NCBI RefSeq assembly: GCF_024139115.2
Contig: NC_085141.1
Location: 244,829,047-244,893,046, forward strand
Length of the DNA: 64,000 nucleotides
Direction: 5' to 3'
Origin: Armigeres subalbatus
Taxonomy: Eukaryota > Arthropoda > Insecta > Diptera > Culicidae
Shown one piece after another: positions 63,847-64,000 of this stretch (its first letter is position 1; each line of letters opens with the position of its first letter). The notes under the pieces are model-generated. The model was not told the origin of the DNA, searched no databases, and was given only the letters and a program-made list of their open reading frames with translations. A program made the position numbers and the translations under genes.

Positions 63847-64000
63847 TATAACTACATGATGTTGCTCGGGATGTTGAGTTTTGCCAAAAAATATTGATCT
63901 GTATCGAAGAAATAAAAAAATTCGGTGCCAATTTGCACAAAAACAGTTGTTTGTTGTTTTCTCGGAATTGTGAAAAATGACAATTTGACAAGCAATTTGA

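Noticed and set aside
1..64000. Endogenous viral element (flavivirus-, rhabdovirus-like) search by eye
   Set aside because: No frame showed polymerase, helicase or nucleocapsid motifs of such viruses; all RT-type frames fit LINE or BEL families.

Overview
The window looks like intergenic or intronic DNA from a culicine mosquito, most likely Aedes. The basis is the repeat content: a BEL/Pao LTR retrotransposon, a Juan/Jockey-type LINE, several RTE-like and R1-like LINEs, tRNA-headed SINEs with the Feilai layout (GAA tail, Ser/Leu-type tRNA head), and many TA-target and 8-bp-target MITEs. Species and family names are from memory and were not checked by search. Nearly all substantial coding potential belongs to transposable elements. 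The one plausible host coding piece is a Tyr/Ser/Pro-rich terminal exon at 1588-2214.

Layout. 1-1260: a fold-back element built on a GGCCATTTGGCATAA motif, carrying a nested Tc1-like MITE. 1588-2214: candidate host exon. 2983-6960: LINE A (RTE-like, minus strand), split by P1 (3543-4635), a TA-flanked element with G-rich termini and pogo-like transposase remnants. 7087-15910: LINE B (minus strand), split by a 7,007-bp BEL/Pao element with two 218-bp LTRs. 16230-16525: fragment of a LINE endonuclease. 16957-18184: three small TA-flanked MITEs. 18190-19921: nothing recognised. 19922-30835: a 5.4-kb segment duplicated in tandem. 30376-32105: an approximately 0.7-kb inverted repeat. 32150-34045: R1-like LINE with most of ORF2 deleted. 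34128-35328, 39816-41126 and 41129-50543: elements P2, P3 and P4, with termini related to P1. P4 is expanded by a LINE A copy, itself split by a near full-length Juan-like LINE (44172-48713), and also contains a long hairpin and a tRNA-like insertion. 50573-51738: second, 5'-truncated Juan-like copy. 52165-52464: SINE. 53590-54600: decayed Jockey/CR1-like LINE. 54898-55163: hAT-like MITE. 55446-59640: second LINE B copy, split by a SINE and by a hAT remnant with an intact 8-bp target duplication. 59668-60030: hAT MITE with a perfect target duplication. 60070-63848: a LINE fragment carrying three copies of a 1.03-kb TA-flanked element X, two of them inside a 1,210-bp tandem duplication.

Relations. 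The window is a stack of nested insertions whose order can often be read from target-site duplications. In P4 the order is P4, then LINE A, then Juan. In the 30-kb region it is inverted duplication, then the 253-bp MITE, then the 5.4-kb tandem duplication. The most unusual points are the set of TA elements sharing an iterated GGGGCAAG-type motif, the 1,210-bp duplication whose break coincides with the end of element X, and a BEL copy whose LTRs differ at one base yet whose coding region has frameshifts and whose flanks are not contiguous. I found no functional RNA gene with confidence and no complete, uninterrupted autonomous transposon.
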